A stretch of 64,000 nt of DNA. It comes from Acidimicrobiia bacterium. Its GTDB lineage: Bacteria; Actinomycetota; Acidimicrobiia; Acidimicrobiales; Bin134. Position numbers and translations under genes: made by a program. Location of the stretch: the NCBI GenBank assembly GCA_022822905.1, contig JAJDYE010000012.1, positions 1 through 64,000 of the forward strand, given 5' to 3'. Under the pieces are notes generated by a model. It worked only from the letters and a program-made list of their open reading frames with translations, had not been told where the DNA came from and ran no database searches. Position 1 is the stretch's first letter. Each line of letters opens with the position of its first letter. Of the stretch, positions 17,176 to 26,410 are shown in pieces.

Positions 17176-18417
17176 CTAAAGGATGGCGCCGGATTCTTTC
17201 ATGGCGGCTATTTCTTCCCAGGGGATTCCGGCTTCTAGGAGGAGGGTTTCGGTGTGTTCGCCGTGCTCGGGGGCGCGGTCCACGGACACGGGCTGCTCGT
17301 TGAACATGGCGGGGTTGGCTACGAGCTGGACTTCTTGGCCGGTGCCGGTGGTCATGGCGGGGAGGTAGCCGTTGGCGATGACCTGGGGATCGTCGTAGAG
17401 CTCGTTGAGGGTCTGGAATGGCACCCACACGCCTTTGAAGTCGGCTAAGGCCTCTTTCCAGTAGGACAGGGGCTGGGATTCGAACACCTCGTCGAGGATG
17501 GCGATGCAGGCCTCGTTGTTCTCGGCTCGGGCGGCCATGTCGACGAATCGAGGATCGGTGGCCAGCTCGGGGCGGCCGATGCACTCGCAGAGCTGGGGCC
17601 AGTGCTTGTCGGCTTGGAGCAGGATGAAGCTGAGGTAGCGATCATCGGAGGTGCGGTAGGCGTTGACCACGGGGTTGACCATCTTGGTGCGGTCGCCGGC
17701 GGGGAGCCGGTCCATGCCGAAGAGCTTGGCTGCGATCACCAAGGGCGAGAGCTGCCACATGGCGGTGGCCAGCAGCGACACGTCGATGACCGACGGCTCG
17801 CCGGTGGCGGCCCGCTGGTAGAGGGCCGCCGCGATAGCCCCGGCGGTGGCCATGCCGCCCATGACGTCGCCGAAGGCGGGGGCGGGCTGGCTCATGGGCC
17901 AGCCGTCGGGCCGGGCCGGGAGGGTGGCGCCCATGCCGCCCCGGGCCCAGAACGAGGCGCCGTCGTAGCCGCCCTTTTCGGCGTCGGGGCCGTGGGGGCC
18001 CTGGCCCGATCCCCGGGCGATGATGAGCTGGGGGTTGCGCTCCCGGAGATCCTCGGTGTCGATGCGGAGCTTGCGGCGCACCGGGGGCATGTAGTTGGTG
18101 AGGAACACATCGGCGGTCTCCACCAGCTTGAGCAGCATCTCCCGGCCGTCGGGATGGGCCAGGTTCAAGCCGATGGAGCGCTTGCCCCGGTTGGGCTGCT
18201 CGATCATGAAGTTGACGCCGCCAGCGCCGCCGGGCACGAGGCCGGAGGTGATGAGGCCCCGCTGGGGGTCGCCGGTCACCGGGTGCTCCACCTTGATCAC
18301 GTCGGCACCCCAGTCGACCAGCACCGACCCACCGGAGGGGATGAACATCCAGCTTGCGACCTCGACCACCCGGATGCCCTCGAGTGGGCGGCTGGGCGGG
18401 GCGGGACTGTCGCTCAC
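17176..18417 (-). CDS. CaiB/BaiF class III CoA-transferase
   Basis: Starting at the GTG that overlaps the P450 stop (GTGA), the product is 413 residues, normal for family III CoA-transferases. It begins with PLEGIRVVEVASWMFIPSGG, has VLVDWGADVIKVEHPVTGDP (CoA-binding Rossmann-like region) and the central segment FGDVMGGMATAGAIAAALYQ. These enzymes move CoA from one organic acid to another. It is the last gene of the ferredoxin-P450-CoA-transferase operon, which suggests that the P450 product is activated as its CoA thioester before beta-oxidation. The reading frame extends upstream only as a shadow of the P450. Confidence 0.9.
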   Translation of the reverse strand: MSDSPAPPSRPLEGIRVVEVASWMFIPSGGSVLVDWGADVIKVEHPVTGDPQRGLITSGLVPGGAGGVNFMIEQPNRGKRSIGLNLAHPDGREMLLKLVETADVFLTNYMPPVRRKLRIDTEDLRERNPQLIIARGSGQGPHGPDAEKGGYDGASFWARGGMGATLPARPDGWPMSQPAPAFGDVMGGMATAGAIAAALYQRAATGEPSVIDVSLLATAMWQLSPLVIAAKLFGMDRLPAGDRTKMVNPVVNAYRTSDDRYLSFILLQADKHWPQLCECIGRPELATDPRFVDMAARAENNEACIAILDEVFESQPLSYWKEALADFKGVWVPFQTLNELYDDPQVIANGYLPAMTTGTGQEVQLVANPAMFNEQPVSVDRAPEHGEHTETLLLEAGIPWEEIAAMKESGAIL

Positions 18418-19592
18418 CAGACCAGCTCTAAGTTGTCGATCTGGCGGATGCCCTGGCTGAACTCCAGCTCGATGCCGTCGGCCAGGCGGTAGTGGGGCAC
18501 CCGGGCGTGCCACTCCTCGAGGGCCACCCGCAGCTCCATGCGAGCGAGGTGCGAGCCCAGGCAGCGGTGGACGCCAGCACCGAAGGCGATGTGCTTTTTG
18601 GACTCCCGGTCGAAGTCCACATCGTCGGGATCGGGCCAAGACCGCTCGTCGGTGTTGGCCGAGCCGATCAACAGGTGGATACGGGTACCCGCCGAGATGG
18701 GGCAGCCGTTGACCTCGGTGTCCACCGCGGTGATGCGGGCTGAGCTGGCCACCGGGCTCTCGTAGCGCAGCATCTCCTCCACCGCGTGGGGGATCATCTC
18801 GGGCTCGTCCACCAGGCGCTGGCGGTGGTCGGGATTCTGGGCCAGAAACGCCACCATGCACTCCAGCGAGGCCGACACAGTGTCGAGCCCGGCCAAGAAG
18901 AACAGGTAGCCGATGTCCACCACGTCGTCGCGGCTGAGGGGCTGGCCGTCGACCTCGGCGTCGAGGATGGTGGACAAGAAGTCGTCTTGGCGCTCGGCCA
19001 TGCGGGCGTCCACCACCTCTTCGAGGGCGGCGTAGATCTTCTGGCCGGTGGCCCTCACCTTCTCCCGGCGCTCTTCCATGGAGCGGGCCGGCGGGCGGAT
19101 GATGCCGTCTTTGAGGGCCAGGAACTCATCCACCCGGCTCACCGGCAGGCCCAACAGCTCCAGGAAGATGGTGGAGGGCATGGGCTCGGCGATGTCGTTG
19201 TGGAAATTGCAGTGGCCCTGATCGGCCACCTTGTCGATGAGCTCGCGGATCAGCTCCCGCACCCGGGGCTCGTGCTTGACCATCTGCTTGGGGGCGAACA
19301 GCGGGTCGAGCGCCTTGCGGTGCTTGCGGTGGTGGGGCGGGTCGATCTGGAGGGGCACCAGGGGGCGGGTGTTGCCGATTTCCACGGCGTCGGGGTCGGA
19401 GGAGAACACCTCGGGGGTCTGGAAGGCCCGCATCACGTCTTCGTGGCGGCTCAGGGTGATGGCTCCGGATTGGCTTCGCCCACCCAGTTCGGTGACCGGG
19501 GCGTTGTCGCGCAGCTCCCGATAGGTGTCGTGGGGGTTGCGGGCGACCTCGGGGGGTTCCAGCGAGTACTTCTTGGTGTCGGCGTCGGTCAT
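18414..19592 (-). CDS. Cytochrome P450
   Basis: The 392-residue P450 has I-helix LAGLDTVSASLE, K-helix ExxR in EEMLRYESP and the haem loop IAFGAGVHRCLGSHLARME. It sits directly after the ferredoxin gene (TGATG, one shared base) and overlaps the CoA-transferase, so all three are probably co-translated. The ferredoxin is its likely electron donor. AGLDT in place of AGxET is common in subfamilies acting on terpenoid or fatty substrates, but the substrate cannot be deduced from this. Confidence 0.92.
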   Translation of the reverse strand: MTDADTKKYSLEPPEVARNPHDTYRELRDNAPVTELGGRSQSGAITLSRHEDVMRAFQTPEVFSSDPDAVEIGNTRPLVPLQIDPPHHRKHRKALDPLFAPKQMVKHEPRVRELIRELIDKVADQGHCNFHNDIAEPMPSTIFLELLGLPVSRVDEFLALKDGIIRPPARSMEERREKVRATGQKIYAALEEVVDARMAERQDDFLSTILDAEVDGQPLSRDDVVDIGYLFFLAGLDTVSASLECMVAFLAQNPDHRQRLVDEPEMIPHAVEEMLRYESPVASSARITAVDTEVNGCPISAGTRIHLLIGSANTDERSWPDPDDVDFDRESKKHIAFGAGVHRCLGSHLARMELRVALEEWHARVPHYRLADGIELEFSQGIRQIDNLELVW

Positions 19593-19792
19593 CAGGTCTC
19601 CTCGGTCAGGATGATGGCGTCTTCGGGGCAGTTCATGGATGCGCGGCGGGCTTGGTCGGCCAACTCAGCGGGCACTGCCCGCTCGTCGGTGGGCTGGCAG
19701 TAGCCGTCGTCGTCGGCATCGAACAGGTCGGGGGCCAGCATGTAGCAGCGCCCGTGCCCTTGGCAGAGTTCGGTGTCCACCCGGATGCGCAT
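19592..19792 (-). CDS. P450-partner ferredoxin, 3Fe-4S type
   Basis: The 66-residue ferredoxin has Cys10, His13 and Cys16 in CQGHGRC and Cys55 in MNCPEDAI, the CxxHxxC...CP pattern of single-cluster ferredoxins that serve actinobacterial P450s. His in the second position replaces the usual cluster Cys and is typical of this class. It ends in the start codon of the P450, which makes it the most likely electron donor. It is the only ferredoxin gene seen in the window, so it may also serve the other three P450s. No reductase gene is present. Confidence 0.93.
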   Translation of the reverse strand: MRIRVDTELCQGHGRCYMLAPDLFDADDDGYCQPTDERAVPAELADQARRASMNCPEDAIILTEET

Positions 19793-19838
19793 CAGCGGGA
19801 ATGGTAGGCCAAGCGGCCGGTGCGGCTCACGGCGGGGT

Positions 19839-22787
19839 TCACGGGAGGGGCAGGACGCCGAGGCCGTCGGGGAACGAGAGGCCGTAGTCGATGGTCTCGG
19901 GGGGCAGGGGCTGGCTGTCTTCGTCGAAGCGGATGCGGCGCACGGTGCCCTGTTGGGAGGCGGGTCCGATGCCCGAGTCGTTGAAGACCAGGGCCAGGTC
20001 GGCGTAGTAGAGGGTGCCGTCGAGGCCCACGGCGATGCCCAGCGGCGATCCGGTGCTCATGGGCTCGAGGGCCAGCGTCTCGCCTTCGGGCGGGGCCAGC
20101 ACGGTGCGGACGTAGTCGCCGTTGCCGTCGTACTGGTTGATGAAGCCGCCGAGCGTGTCGGACACGTACCAGCCGCCGCGGCCGTCGGCGGCGACGCCGG
20201 TGGTGAGGCTGAGGCCGTTGCCGACCCCGATGAACAGCTCAACGGCGACCGCGCCGGGGTCGCACTCCTCAGCGGTGCGGGGCAGGTTGGAGTAGCGCTG
20301 TACTCCGATGGTGGGCGGGCGGGCCGAGGCCACCAGCACGTCGTCGCCGTCGGCGGCCAGCTGCTGGGCGGTGGCGATGTCGTCGGCCACCACGCACCGG
20401 GCACCGTCGTACGGGGGGAACCACACGGTGAGCTGGCCGGTGCCGGGGCCGGAGGCCTGGTTGCCCACGTCGGTGGTGAGCAGGCGACCGTCGGGCAGGA
20501 ATGCGCAGCCGTAGGGCTCGGGCTGGCTGTCGGCCGACTCGAAGTCGGGGGTGAGCTTGCCCACCTGGGTGGCGGTGAGGTTGCCGAGGGTGTCGCCTTC
20601 GAGTTGGAAGATGCCGAACCCGGCGGGAACGGCGGGCTGGCCGGTGTCCTCTCCAGCGATGAATCGGCCGTCGCCGGTGAAGCACACCTGGCCGTTGATG
20701 TCGCGTCCGTCGGGATCCTCACGGGCGTTGGTGATGAGCCGCTGGGTTCCGCCGTTGTCGCCGTATACCACCAGGTTGTTGCCCTGAGGGCTGAACACCA
20801 GGTAGGTGGGCGGGCTTAGGGGCTCGGTTTGCAGCGGCGGGTTGAAGCCGATGCTGGCCACCAGGCGGTCGAAGCCGTCGGCGGGGCCGGGGACGATGGT
20901 GGTGTCGGCAAGGGCGAGCAGGCTGATGCGGTTGTAAGAGGCGCCGGGGCGGGGCACGGTGCGGGCGACGCAGCCGCCATCGTCTTCCAGCACGCACAGG
21001 TAGCCGCCCGAGGGGCGGTCGTCGCGCTCGGACACCAACACGCCGAAGGCCGACGCCCCCACTTCGGCGGCCGCGCTCCCCTCCCGGAGCCAGGCGGCGG
21101 GGTCGCCCAGGCCGCTGGAGGTGACGGTGAGCTCGAAGGGGTCGGTTTCAATCGACAGGGTGAGCATGGGGTCGGTGCCCGGCGGCGGGGTCTTGAAGTC
21201 GAAGCCCACGTCGCAAGGGGCGTCGATGCAGCGGCCCGACGCCCCCACCAGGCGGACCTGGCCCGCTTCGGGCTCCGGCTCTTCTTCGGGGGCGGTCTGG
21301 GCGGCGGCCTCCACGTCGGGTGTGACGGTGTAGCGGAACACCCCGGACGTCTCCGACGGGCCGGCTGAGCCCGGCTCGCGGAAGCCGGCCACGGCCCACA
21401 TGTCGTCGCCCACGATGGCCACTCCCCCGGAGATGAGCCCGGTGAGCTCGTCGGACCACAGCACCTTGCCGTTGTCCAGGCGCAGGGCTCGCAGGGTGAA
21501 GTCGAGCGAGCCCACGAACACCACCCCGTTCACCTCGGTGGTAGGCGAGTAGGTGGGGCCGACGGCGTGCTGCTGCCAGACGATCTCGCCGGTGGTGGCG
21601 TCGAAGGCGTGCATGCAGGGACAGTCGGCCACCCCGGTGCCGCCGGCGATGATCCCGTCGGCGTAGGCGGCCGGGCCGATGAATCCGCCGCTGGAGAAGT
21701 TGGGGCGGATCACGTTGTCGGCGGTGGCCCGGGTTTTCCACACCAGCTCGCCGGTATCGCGGTTCACCACGTAGAACACGGCGTCTTTGTTGCCGAGGCC
21801 GACGAGGTCTTGGCCGTCGGCAGTGAACAGCACCGGGACGCCCGAGAAGTCGGAGTCGTCGTTGTTGGGGGGATGGGGCTGGAAGCTCCACGCGGGCTCC
21901 CCGGTGTCGATGTTCACTGCGAAAAGGGCCTCGGTGTAGGGGCCCCATCCGTCGGGGGAGGTGGGGCAGTTGGCGCTACCGGCGAACATGAGCCGGCGCT
22001 CGAGGTCGACCGAGGGCGATCCCCACACCCCCCCGCAGCCCCGGTGGTCGCCGCCTTCAAGGTCGAAGTGCCACAGCAGCTCGCCGGTGGCCAGGCTCAC
22101 GGCCACGACTCCGGCGGGGAAGGGGGCGTTGTGGGTGTCGAAGGTGGCGATGACGCGGTCTTCCACCACGATGGGGGAGGTCTCCAGCTCGGTGGGCCAG
22201 CCAGGCTCGCCCAGGGCGTGGGTCCAGATCACGGTGCCGTCGGCGGCGTTGAGGGCGTGGATGGTGCGCCCGGCGTTAAACACCACCGCGGGGGTGCCTT
22301 CGATGACGGTGTAGGAGGCCGACGAGGTGATCTGCCCGGCGTAGACGTTGTCGTGGTACTCGGCGTCGAAGTGCCACAGCTCGGTGCCGTCGGCTGCGTT
22401 CAGGGCGTAGAACCGGCCGGCCCAGTCGCCTACATACAGCACGCCATCCACCACCACCGGGGCGGCGGTGACCACGTCGCTGGTGTTGAAGTACCAGATG
22501 CGGCGCAGGTCGCCGGCGGTGTCGGGGCTGATGCCGCTGTCGCACGGGTAGGAGAAGGTGCGATCGATGCCGTGGCCCCACATGGGCCAGTCGCAGGTGG
22601 GGCCGGTGGGAGCGGGGGCAGTGGGCTGAGCGGGGGCGGCGGTCGCTGCTGGCTCGGTGGGCTGGACGGTAGCGGCCGGGGTCGCGGTAGGGGCAGGGGT
22701 CGCGGGCTGGTCGTCGTCTCCTCCACAGGCGATCGCGATGAGGGAGAGGGCCAGACAGAGGACGGTGAGGCGCGGTAGCCGACTCAT
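19839..22787 (-). CDS. Large secreted lipoprotein with PQQ-like and NHL-like beta-propellers
   Basis: The 982-residue protein has a lipoprotein signal (MSRLPRLTV, cleavage before Cys21 in AIACGGDD) and a Pro/Ala/Thr-rich tether to about residue 65. Residues about 66-480 carry PQQ-propeller repeats (for example GRFYALNAADGTELWHF, VVAVSLATGELLWHF). Residues about 550-980 form a second, NHL/SMP-30-like propeller (PDGRLLTTDVG, SDTLGGFINQYDGNGDYV). No CxxCH haem site is visible, so it is not a quinohaemoprotein. It could be a surface dehydrogenase or a binding scaffold. It ends 46 bases before the ferredoxin gene on the same strand and may belong to that operon. Confidence 0.82.
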   Translation of the reverse strand: MSRLPRLTVLCLALSLIAIACGGDDDQPATPAPTATPAATVQPTEPAATAAPAQPTAPAPTGPTCDWPMWGHGIDRTFSYPCDSGISPDTAGDLRRIWYFNTSDVVTAAPVVVDGVLYVGDWAGRFYALNAADGTELWHFDAEYHDNVYAGQITSSASYTVIEGTPAVVFNAGRTIHALNAADGTVIWTHALGEPGWPTELETSPIVVEDRVIATFDTHNAPFPAGVVAVSLATGELLWHFDLEGGDHRGCGGVWGSPSVDLERRLMFAGSANCPTSPDGWGPYTEALFAVNIDTGEPAWSFQPHPPNNDDSDFSGVPVLFTADGQDLVGLGNKDAVFYVVNRDTGELVWKTRATADNVIRPNFSSGGFIGPAAYADGIIAGGTGVADCPCMHAFDATTGEIVWQQHAVGPTYSPTTEVNGVVFVGSLDFTLRALRLDNGKVLWSDELTGLISGGVAIVGDDMWAVAGFREPGSAGPSETSGVFRYTVTPDVEAAAQTAPEEEPEPEAGQVRLVGASGRCIDAPCDVGFDFKTPPPGTDPMLTLSIETDPFELTVTSSGLGDPAAWLREGSAAAEVGASAFGVLVSERDDRPSGGYLCVLEDDGGCVARTVPRPGASYNRISLLALADTTIVPGPADGFDRLVASIGFNPPLQTEPLSPPTYLVFSPQGNNLVVYGDNGGTQRLITNAREDPDGRDINGQVCFTGDGRFIAGEDTGQPAVPAGFGIFQLEGDTLGNLTATQVGKLTPDFESADSQPEPYGCAFLPDGRLLTTDVGNQASGPGTGQLTVWFPPYDGARCVVADDIATAQQLAADGDDVLVASARPPTIGVQRYSNLPRTAEECDPGAVAVELFIGVGNGLSLTTGVAADGRGGWYVSDTLGGFINQYDGNGDYVRTVLAPPEGETLALEPMSTGSPLGIAVGLDGTLYYADLALVFNDSGIGPASQQGTVRRIRFDEDSQPLPPETIDYGLSFPDGLGVLPLP

Positions 22788-22859
22788 AGTGGGACGATGC
22801 TAATGAAACCCACTATCCGGTGAGACGGCGATGGACTCTGGGTGGGAGACTGAGGGTGA

Positions 22860-23189
22860 ATGACCGTTGACACCGCTCCGGCCGAAGTCGAGGTTCCCAA
22901 TACGGCTGAGCGCCGGTTCAGCCAGTCGATGGTGGTGTCGGGAACCCGGTGCCTGCTGACCTACTTGGTGTTCCCGTATCTGCTGCCGGTGCTGGGGTTG
23001 GCCGACTCGGTGGGGCCCGCCATAAGCGTGCCCATCGGGCTGGTGGCCATTGTGTTCAACGGGCTGAGCATCCGGCGGTTCTGGCGGGCCGACCACCGGC
23101 TGAAGTGGCCAGTGAGCACGGTAAACGTTCTGGTGATCGGGTTGCTGTGCTACCTCACCGTCGGTGACATCGCCGAGCTCGCCGGCTGA
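22860..23189 (+). CDS. Small membrane protein, unknown function
   Basis: The 109-residue product has a hydrophilic N terminus and three predicted membrane helices (about 30-48, 52-70 and 83-100). It starts 72 bases from the divergent lipoprotein gene. Its 3' end overlaps the DUF454 gene by 26 bases, so the two are probably co-expressed. I do not recognise a named family. Confidence 0.7.
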   Translation: MTVDTAPAEVEVPNTAERRFSQSMVVSGTRCLLTYLVFPYLLPVLGLADSVGPAISVPIGLVAIVFNGLSIRRFWRADHRLKWPVSTVNVLVIGLLCYLTVGDIAELAG

Positions 23190-23616
23190 GCCCGGCGATC
23201 CCGCTGCTCTGAGCCACTCCAAAGTGGCCCGCAACCCGCTGGTGCGGGGCTTGTGGGTTGTCGGCGGGCTGGTGTGTGTGGCGGTAGGGGCAATCGGGGT
23301 GATCGTGCCAGGGTTGCCGTCGACCGTGTTCTTCATCATGGCCGCCGCCGCGTTCAGCCGGTCGAGTGAGCGAATGGAACGCTGGGTGCTGAACCTGCCC
23401 GGCGTAGGCAAGCTGGTGGCCGACTACCGATCGGGATTGGGGATGCCCTGGCGGGCGAAGGTCATCGCCGGGACCATGATCGTGGTCGCAGTGGGGCTGA
23501 GTTCCGGGCTGGCGATCGGTTCGTGGACGTGGCGAGGCGTCGTGATCGGGTTGGGGATCGTGGGACTGGCCTACATCTTCGGGCGGGTGCCGACATCAAA
23601 ACCAGCTGTCAAATAA
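23164..23616 (+). CDS. DUF454 (YbaN-like) inner-membrane protein
   Basis: The 150-residue protein matches the DUF454/YbaN layout: VRGLWVVGGLVCVAVGAIGV helix, then IVPGLPSTVFFIMAAAAFSR, then RSSERMERWVLNLPGVGKLV and further helices. The GLPxTxFFxxAAxxFxRSS block is diagnostic. Function of the family is unknown. The start is GTG inside the preceding gene; an internal start closer to residue 18 is possible because the N-terminal 17 residues are not conserved-looking. Confidence 0.82.
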   Translation: MTSPSSPAEPGDPAALSHSKVARNPLVRGLWVVGGLVCVAVGAIGVIVPGLPSTVFFIMAAAAFSRSSERMERWVLNLPGVGKLVADYRSGLGMPWRAKVIAGTMIVVAVGLSSGLAIGSWTWRGVVIGLGIVGLAYIFGRVPTSKPAVK

Positions 23617-23657
23617 TTTCAGCCACTTCTGATGGATTTCAGGTATCCTAGAGCTGG

Positions 23658-23708
23658 AGCCGGGGTGGGGTAAAAAAGCATTCGTCCGCTCTGGCCCCCA
23701 CCCCGGCT
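23658..23708. other. 13-bp perfect inverted repeat (hairpin) between convergent genes
   Basis: The arms agccggggtgggg (23658-23670) and ccccaccccggct (23696-23708) pair perfectly around a 25-base loop that contains an A6 run on the plus strand. There is no U-run after the stem on either strand, so it is not a standard intrinsic terminator, although its location between two convergent genes favours a role in ending or blocking transcription. A small structured RNA is an alternative. Confidence 0.6.
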
Positions 23709-23739
23709 TCACTTATCAGCCTACCGCAATGTGCGGATC

Positions 23740-23757
23740 AGGTGAAACGCCTTTTTG
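23740..23757 (+). terminator. Weak intrinsic terminator after the DUF454 gene
   Basis: The plus strand has a short stem aggtg/cgcct (23740-23744 with 23748-23752, one G-U pair) with an AAA loop, running directly into a T5 tract. It lies downstream of the strong hairpin at 23658 and adjoins the stop of the convergent acyl-CoA dehydrogenase. The stem is short, so confidence is modest. Confidence 0.4.
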
Positions 23758-25065
23758 TTAGAGATTGGCGATTTCGTGTTCTATGCGGGATTCGATGTAT
23801 TGGCGGGCGTTGGCTATGCGGGTGGGGAGGTGCATGGAGGGGAAGAGGCCGTCGGAGGGCTTGTAGCTCTTGAGGATCTGCTTGGCGATGGTGTCTTTGT
23901 GGACCTCGGTGGGGCCGTCGGCGATGCCCATTACCGGGCCGCTCATCCACATTGAGGTGAGGGGCATGAGGTTGGACACGCCGAGGGAGCCGTGGGCGTG
24001 CATGGCCCGGTACACAACGTCGATCAGCACTTTGGGGGTGGCCACCTTGACGCCGGCGATGTGCTGGCGGACCTTGGCGTAGTCGCCCTCGTTGTCAATG
24101 AGCCAGGCGGTGTGGAGCACCTGGAGGCGGAACTGCTGGATCTGGATCCACGAGTCGGCGATCCAGTGCTGAATGGACTGCTTCTCACCGATGAGCGATC
24201 CCTTGGTCTCCCGCGACAGCACCCGCTCGCACATCATGTCGAGGGCTCGCTGGGCCACGCCCACAGAGCGCATGCCGTGGTGGACCCGGCCGCCGCCGAG
24301 GCGGGTTTGGGCAATCTTGAAGCCCGAGCCCTCGTCGCCCAGCAGGTTCTCGGCCGGCACCCGCACATCGTTGAACCGCAGATAGGCGTGGTCGCCGTCT
24401 TCCAGGTCCTCGGTGCCGAGACCCACGTTGGCCACCACCTCGATTCCGGGGGTGTCGGTGGGCACCAGCATCATGGACGAGCCCCGGTACACCGGCACGT
24501 CGGGGTTGGTGATGAGCATGACGATCATGAACTTGGCATATTTGAAGTTGGAGGCGAACCACTTCTCGCCGTTGATCACCCACTCGTCGCCGTCGCGGTG
24601 GGCCCGGCAGGTGAAGTAGTTGGGATCGGAGCCGCCCTGGGGCTCGGTCATGGCGTAGGTGGAGGAGATCTTGCCGTCGAGCAGGGGCTGGAGGTAGAGC
24701 TCCTTCTGCTCGTCGGTGCCGTAGTGGGCGATGATCTCGGCGTTGCCGGAGTCGGGGGCCTGGCAGCCGAACACCACCTGGGCCCACAGCGCCCGGCCCA
24801 GGATCTCGTTCATCAGGGCCAGCTTCACCTGGCCATAGCCCAAGCCGCCGAGATGGGGGCCCATGTGGCAGGCCCACAGGCCGTTGTCCTGCACCTGCTT
24901 CTGGAGCGGGCGGATGAGGGCGTTGGCCGTCTCGTTGGTGCGGTCGAAGGGGTTGACCTCGCCCCGGAAATAGAGATCGATGGGCTCGATCTCGGTGGTG
25001 ACGAAGGTGTCCATCCAGTCGAGCTTCTCTTGGAATTCGGGCTCTACAGAAAAATCAATGGCCAT
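23758..25065 (-). CDS. Acyl-CoA dehydrogenase (ACAD10/11-like size class)
   Basis: The 435-residue flavoprotein has YAMTEPQGGSDPNYFTCRA (FAD-binding region), the middle beta-domain and, near the C terminus, IADGPTEVHKDTIAKQILK, where the Glu of GPTEV sits at the position of the catalytic base in many family members. It would oxidise an acyl-CoA to the 2-enoyl form. It is convergent with the DUF454 gene and divergent from the P450 at 25108, with 42 bases between starts. An APH-type kinase follows that P450, and in animal ACAD10/11 a kinase domain of this type is fused to such a dehydrogenase. Confidence 0.9.
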   Translation of the reverse strand: MAIDFSVEPEFQEKLDWMDTFVTTEIEPIDLYFRGEVNPFDRTNETANALIRPLQKQVQDNGLWACHMGPHLGGLGYGQVKLALMNEILGRALWAQVVFGCQAPDSGNAEIIAHYGTDEQKELYLQPLLDGKISSTYAMTEPQGGSDPNYFTCRAHRDGDEWVINGEKWFASNFKYAKFMIVMLITNPDVPVYRGSSMMLVPTDTPGIEVVANVGLGTEDLEDGDHAYLRFNDVRVPAENLLGDEGSGFKIAQTRLGGGRVHHGMRSVGVAQRALDMMCERVLSRETKGSLIGEKQSIQHWIADSWIQIQQFRLQVLHTAWLIDNEGDYAKVRQHIAGVKVATPKVLIDVVYRAMHAHGSLGVSNLMPLTSMWMSGPVMGIADGPTEVHKDTIAKQILKSYKPSDGLFPSMHLPTRIANARQYIESRIEHEIANL

Positions 25066-25107
25066 GGGACTACCGCACTCTCTGGGTTGGACTTAAAGTG
25101 GCTGCCT

Positions 25108-26391
25108 ATGAAGTTCGAGATGACGCCGGGCGAGATTTTAGCGGCCGCCCGTGCACCCGAGCCTGGAGACGAAGGCTACGACCCGTTTGACGCCTTCGAC
25201 CAAGCCCAGGGGGCCGAGCACTCCATCAATCCCTATGAGGTGTACACCGAGCTGCTGGCCCAGTGCCCGGTCCACCGGGGCAGCGTGTCGGAGATGCTGG
25301 GGGCGGTGAGCGTGAGCGACCTGATGGCCGGGGAGCGGCAGATCGTGAACGTGCTGTCGTACGACGGCGTGGAGGCGGTGCTGCGGGACGGGGCCACTTT
25401 CTCGTCGGCGGGGTACGCCGAATCGATGGGCCTGGTGATGGGCCACACCATCTTGGAGATGGACGAGCCCGAGCACGGGCAATACCGCAAGCTGATCCAG
25501 CAGGCGTTCACCCGCCGGGAGATGGAGCGGTGGGAGCACGACATTGTGAACCCGGTTTTGGACCACTACATCAACGCCTTCGTAGACCGGGGGCGGGCCG
25601 ATCTGGTACACGAGCTGATGTTCGTGTTCCCGGTACATGTGATCGCCATTGCGCTGGGCCTGCCGGAAGCCGACCTGCCTGCCTTCTACCGGCGAGCCGT
25701 GGAGATCACCAACATGGCCACCCAGATCGAGCGGGGATTTGCGGCATCGCAATGGCTGTACGACTTCTTGGAGCCGGTGGTGGAGGGCCGCCGGGCCGAT
25801 CCGCAAGAGGACCTGATCAGCATCCTGGCCCATGCCGAGCTGGACGGGCAGCGTCTGACCAACGACGAGATCATCGCCTTCTGCCGGCTGCTGCTGCCCG
25901 CGGGGGCCGAGACCACCTATCGGGCGGCCAGCAACATGATGGTGGGGCTGCTGTCGGATCCGGCGCAGTTGGAGGCGGTGCGGGCCGACCGGTCGCTGGT
26001 GACCGCCGCGGTGGAGGAGGCGCTGCGGTGGGAGGCGCCGCTAACCGGAATCTCCCGCACCGCGACCGCCGACGCGGTGGTGGACGGTATTGAGATCCAA
26101 GCCGGGACGGCGGTGAATGCCTCTCTGGGCTCGGCCAATCACGACTCTTCCCGCTGGGACGATCCCGAGCGGTTCGACATCTTCCGCCAGCCCAAGGGCC
26201 ACATGGCCTTCGCCACCGGGCCGCACCTGTGTTTGGGCATTCATTTGGCCCGCATGGAGATGCGGGTGGTGCTGGAACATCTGCTCGACCGTCTGCCCGG
26301 CCTGCGCCTCGACCCCGACGCCGAGGCCCCGGACATCGCCGGGCTCGCCTTCCGCGCCCCCGCGGCGCTCCCGGTGGTTTGGGACGCCTGA
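25108..26391 (+). CDS. Cytochrome P450
   Basis: The ATG at 25108 (MKFEMTPGE) gives a 427-residue P450; the frame is open far upstream only because it shadows the dehydrogenase. Motifs are the I-helix LLLPAGAETTYR, the ExxR in EEALRWEAP and the haem loop FATGPHLCLGIHLARME. The K-helix to haem spacing is normal. It is divergent from the acyl-CoA dehydrogenase and convergent with the APH-type kinase gene. Hydroxylation of a fatty or branched acid is a plausible role from this setting but is not shown by the sequence. Confidence 0.92.
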   Translation: MKFEMTPGEILAAARAPEPGDEGYDPFDAFDQAQGAEHSINPYEVYTELLAQCPVHRGSVSEMLGAVSVSDLMAGERQIVNVLSYDGVEAVLRDGATFSSAGYAESMGLVMGHTILEMDEPEHGQYRKLIQQAFTRREMERWEHDIVNPVLDHYINAFVDRGRADLVHELMFVFPVHVIAIALGLPEADLPAFYRRAVEITNMATQIERGFAASQWLYDFLEPVVEGRRADPQEDLISILAHAELDGQRLTNDEIIAFCRLLLPAGAETTYRAASNMMVGLLSDPAQLEAVRADRSLVTAAVEEALRWEAPLTGISRTATADAVVDGIEIQAGTAVNASLGSANHDSSRWDDPERFDIFRQPKGHMAFATGPHLCLGIHLARMEMRVVLEHLLDRLPGLRLDPDAEAPDIAGLAFRAPAALPVVWDA

Positions 26392-26410
26392 ACGGTTAGT
26401 TGGGCGGCCG

